A program made the translations under genes and the position numbers. Below are positions 61,431 through 64,000 of a DNA stretch of 64,000 nt, in pieces; the stretch's first letter is position 1, and each line of letters opens with the position of its first letter. The notes below the pieces were generated by a model, which was not told the origin of the DNA, did not search any database, and saw nothing but the letters and a program-made list of their open reading frames with translations. Source of the stretch: Zanthoxylum bungeanum (lineage: Eukaryota; Streptophyta; Magnoliopsida; Sapindales; Rutaceae); the NCBI GenBank assembly GCA_019454045.1, contig SKCR01036122.1, positions 16,605-80,604 on the forward strand. Reading direction: 5' to 3'.

Positions 61431-62105
61431 AGTCGACATACTTATGAAACGTGTTAGTAAGAACATTCCAGTCGACGGACTTAAAAGAACTCTCAAATTT
61501 ATATTCAAGTGCATATATTTATGAAATGTTGGTATTCCAGTTGACATGCATGAATGGAGATATGTCCTATAATTATTCAAGTCGATATACAAGAACAAAT
61601 TGATTTCAGGTATATTCCAGTTGACCTTAGCATTTGCATCTTTGCAAGATTGCTCCAGTCAACGTCCATGTATGAAATTATTACAGAAACATCTCAGTCG
61701 ACATACATGTATGAAATAATTGCAGGTATTCCAATCGACATCTTTATGTGAATCTTACTAAGATTATGTCAGTCGAAATTCTTATATGGTGCAATATACG
61801 TATGTGTTCCATTCTTTATCCTTAAGAAATAATTATTTCAGTCGACATAACACTTAGATCTCGGAAGTTCTGCTTTAGTCGAATTCCATTTATGATTTAT
61901 TTACAGAAACGTTTCAATCCACATTCTTCTATGGAGTCATTGTATGTCATAACTTTATGAAGTATTTATATTTCAGTCGACATCAACAGTTAAACATTAG
62001 TAATAGTTGTTTTAGTCGACATCCATGTATGAAATAATTGCAGGTATACTCCAATTGACTTGCATGTATGAAGGATTCATATATTTACTTCAGTCGACAT
62101 GTATG
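60991..62105 (+). repeat. 3' tandem-repeat array of D, core AGTCGACAT
   Basis: About 28 copies of AGTCGACAT or close variants (AGTCAACAT, AGTTGACAT, AATCGACAT) over 1.1 kb, roughly one per 40 bp. They are often followed by GCATGTATGAA and preceded by TTTC or ACTCC. Tandem repeats in the 3' region of Tat-lineage elements are known and can seed satellite DNA. Confidence 0.9.
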
Positions 62106-62905
62106 TTCTAACATGCTTAGCTTCATTTTTTGATTCTTTGATGTTATCTCTACTCTTATATTTTGTGTTTATATGGTTGTGAACTTGAATGAAAGGTTTG
62201 ATGCATGTAAGTAAGCTGAAATGGTTTCAAAGCTTTACTTTGCTTTTTAGAAAATCCAAGTTACATTCTAGAGTCGGTTGGTAGAAGCACTCCTTGGTGA
62301 CCTAGAATTGTTCTAGAAATGTTTCAAAGTGGTGAGGCTAGATTGGTGAAGTATTGAATGGATTAAAGTGTTGGATTTTATAAATTTGTGTGAAATTGGA
62401 CAAATTTGATGAAATTGAAATATTAGGGTTCATTAACCCACTCCAAATTTGGGGATTTTTCATATATGTGATGTATATGGTATGAATATGAGCATGTAAT
62501 TTTTGGGTTGATTGGATTTGATCTTGGCATGTTTTGAACAAAAGGGACCAAAATGCCAATTACTTGAAAATTGGGGGTGTCACGGCAATTAGAAAAAAAT
62601 TGGGGATTTGAGTTAAATATGAATTTGATGCATTAAATGTGTTGGAAAAAATTTAAGAAATGATTTAGAATCATCCAAAATTATATTTGATAATTTTTGG
62701 GCTAAAATAATCAATTTACAAAGTTTTGGGGCAATTCGGTAATTACCAAGAAATTTGATCTCTTGTGTAATTTTTCAGAATTCGATAATTGGATAATTAA
62801 ATAAATAATTTTATTTAATCGATCCGAGAAAAATTTTGAAATCGGAAAATTTTGATTTTCCACCATTCCGCTGCGTTACCGATATTCCGCCTTAAAACCC
62901 CATCA
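62106..62905 (+). repeat. B LTR 3' fragment (LTR4)
   Basis: Begins TTCTAACATGCTTAGC, equivalent to about 49563 in LTR3, and runs to the LTR end CATCA at 62905. Its first 320 bp or so overlap sequence already present in LTR3, so LTR3 and this fragment are not simply the two halves of one LTR. Confidence 0.85.
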
Positions 62906-63876
62906 AAATGGTTTCAGAGCAAGTCTCATTCTGGACACCCTGATATGATTAGCCCTTTAAAATTTAATGTTTTTTCTTTTCTTTACTTGATACATGTATG
63001 CTTTCATTAAATTTGATTAAATTTAAAGTGTATGACGATTTATGGAATATCCCCGCTTAATAAGGTTTTAAAGTAACTGGTATTTGGAATACTTGTTTCT
63101 TGGTCCGTCTTGTCAAAACGGTTTATAGATATTTTTCTGTGACTACATCTGAGACTGTGCCTCTGCTGTGAGGGTATAGCCGATAGAGATTTATTTATGC
63201 CGGATGTATATAAGATACTAGATAAATTCAAGCGAAAGCGGAATCCTGAACGTGCCCTAGCTGTCAGGGTTACGCAAGTAACTTGAGTTTATCATTGACG
63301 AGTTTAACCTTGGTACATCTCCTTGTGGGCCTGCCTTAGCAGCGACAACGAGAAACGACCAGGACCGGAAACCCAGGAGTCACTACTGAGTGATTGACAA
63401 TGAGTTGTCTACCTGTGAATATACGTAGACGAGACCGTGCCTCTGCTGTGAGTCGAAATATATTCATGGGGTCCTCTTCCCATTATGGAATTCGATTTAA
63501 TTATTAAATTCTCATTTTTCCGTTGGGGATTACAGTATTACGTAAAATAGTGGGAGGCACTGCTAAGATTAAAAATTCCTTAACTTAGGCAGTGTGTATT
63601 ATTATGGAAATAGCCGTGTTTGTTTTCCTTAATCTATATTAGATAGAATTAAACTTTTAATTCACTGCACAAATATTTTGATATGTTATCTGACTTGACT
63701 CTTGGTTGCAGTTATTCTAGAATAGGTTCTAGATACTACTAGACTAGGATATTATTAGATTGGTCTAAACCATCGGGAACTATTGTTCCGATTTTCTTCA
63801 AAAATCAAGATGGTTAATGACTTAGTTTCTAAGTCATGATAGATAATCTAGATAGATATCCCTTTTAGGATATAAT
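62906..63876 (+). pseudogene. B internal 3, left part
   Basis: Starts with a PBS-like TGGTTTCAGAGC (62909-62920) and matches 13606-14576. No coding frame is recognisable. Interrupted at 63877 by A3; ataat (63872-63876) is the presumed left TSD copy. Confidence 0.8.
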
Positions 63877-64000
63877 TGTTGGATAACATGACCCATAGCG
63901 TCACTATTTGTACAGATCATAGTGTTGTTGTACAAATTAACTATGTGACAAGGAAATTGCACTCTCATCATTTGTGATTAGATCACCTTAGATATATAAA
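63877..64000 (+). mobile_element. A3: start of another family A LTR, cut by the window end
   Basis: TGTTGGATAACATGACCCAT and the following bases match the A2 LTR start. Whether it is a full element or a solo LTR cannot be seen. Confidence 0.85.

Larger units (their letters stand above)
49887..62105 (+). mobile_element. Element D, Tat-like Ty3/gypsy retrotransposon, 3' LTR missing
   Basis: It comprises an LTR starting TGTACGTGCC, a PBS at 52541, gag-pol pseudogene 52619-57978 in gypsy order (RT and RNase H before integrase), a second RNase H domain, an antisense spliced gene (58197-60433) and a 3' tandem-repeat array (60991-62105). This combination (extra archaeal-type RNase H, ORF between integrase and 3' LTR, tandem repeats in the 3' region) is characteristic of the plant Tat lineage. 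No second copy of the LTR is seen before B-derived sequence resumes at 62106, so the 3' end was lost. Confidence 0.85.

Noticed and set aside
60991..62105. Centromeric satellite or CRISPR-like array
   Set aside because: The spacing is irregular, the array is only 1.1 kb and it sits at the 3' side of a Tat-like element, where such repeats are expected. A plant nuclear sequence would not carry CRISPR.

Overview
This window looks like repeat-dense intergenic DNA from a flowering plant, most likely a eudicot. I see no intact single-copy host gene. Almost every base can be assigned to nested LTR retrotransposons of plant lineages (Ty1/copia, Athila-like and Tat-like Ty3/gypsy). They were recognised from paired long terminal repeats, TG...CA ends, 5-bp target-site duplications (TSDs), primer-binding sites (PBS), polypurine tracts and decayed gag/pol reading frames.

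Layout. (i) 1-1120 is an unclassified left flank. (ii) Element family B is an old, decayed copia-like element with about 2.6-kb LTRs. It forms a tandem chain on the + strand: LTR1 (1121-13605, interrupted), internal 1 (13606-31400, interrupted), LTR2 (31401-33992), internal 2 (33993-47756, interrupted) and LTR3 (47757-49886, truncated). After another interruption come an LTR fragment and internal region (62106-63876). (iii) Family A is a copia element with about 2-kb LTRs. It has inserted repeatedly: A1 (1999-11881, minus strand, TSD acctc) in B LTR1; A2 (36087-45646, plus strand, TSD atgct) in B internal 2; a solo LTR A4 (50456-52414, TSD cggca) inside the LTR of D; and A3 starting at 63877 and running off the window. 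(iv) Element C (16688-30307) sits in B internal 1 as LTR-internal-LTR-internal-LTR. It is a non-autonomous Athila-like element with an Asp-type PBS and only a C-terminal Gag-like reading frame. Each internal unit also carries an intronless copy of a LONELY GUY (LOG) cytokinin-activating phosphoribohydrolase gene. (v) Element D (49887-62105) is a Tat-like Ty3/gypsy element: LTR, PBS, degenerate gag-protease-RT-RNaseH-second RNaseH-integrase, an antisense multi-exon gene, and a 1.1-kb 3' tandem-repeat array built on AGTCGACAT. No 3' LTR of D is visible.

The most interesting system is element C. A plant hormone-activation gene (LOG) appears to have been captured as a spliced cDNA by a gag-only Athila-like retrotransposon. 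The LTR promoter of that element carries 4-7 CACGTG (G-box/ABRE-like) sites upstream of a TATA box. Both LOG copies here are broken, and they share a premature stop at codon 11, so function in this window is unlikely. The family elsewhere in the genome could still carry intact copies.

Relative ages can be read from the nesting. B and its tandem duplication come first. A1, C, A2, A3 and D then landed in single B units, and A4 landed in D. Boundaries marked by TG/CA ends and TSDs are precise. Domain limits inside decayed pol regions are approximate.
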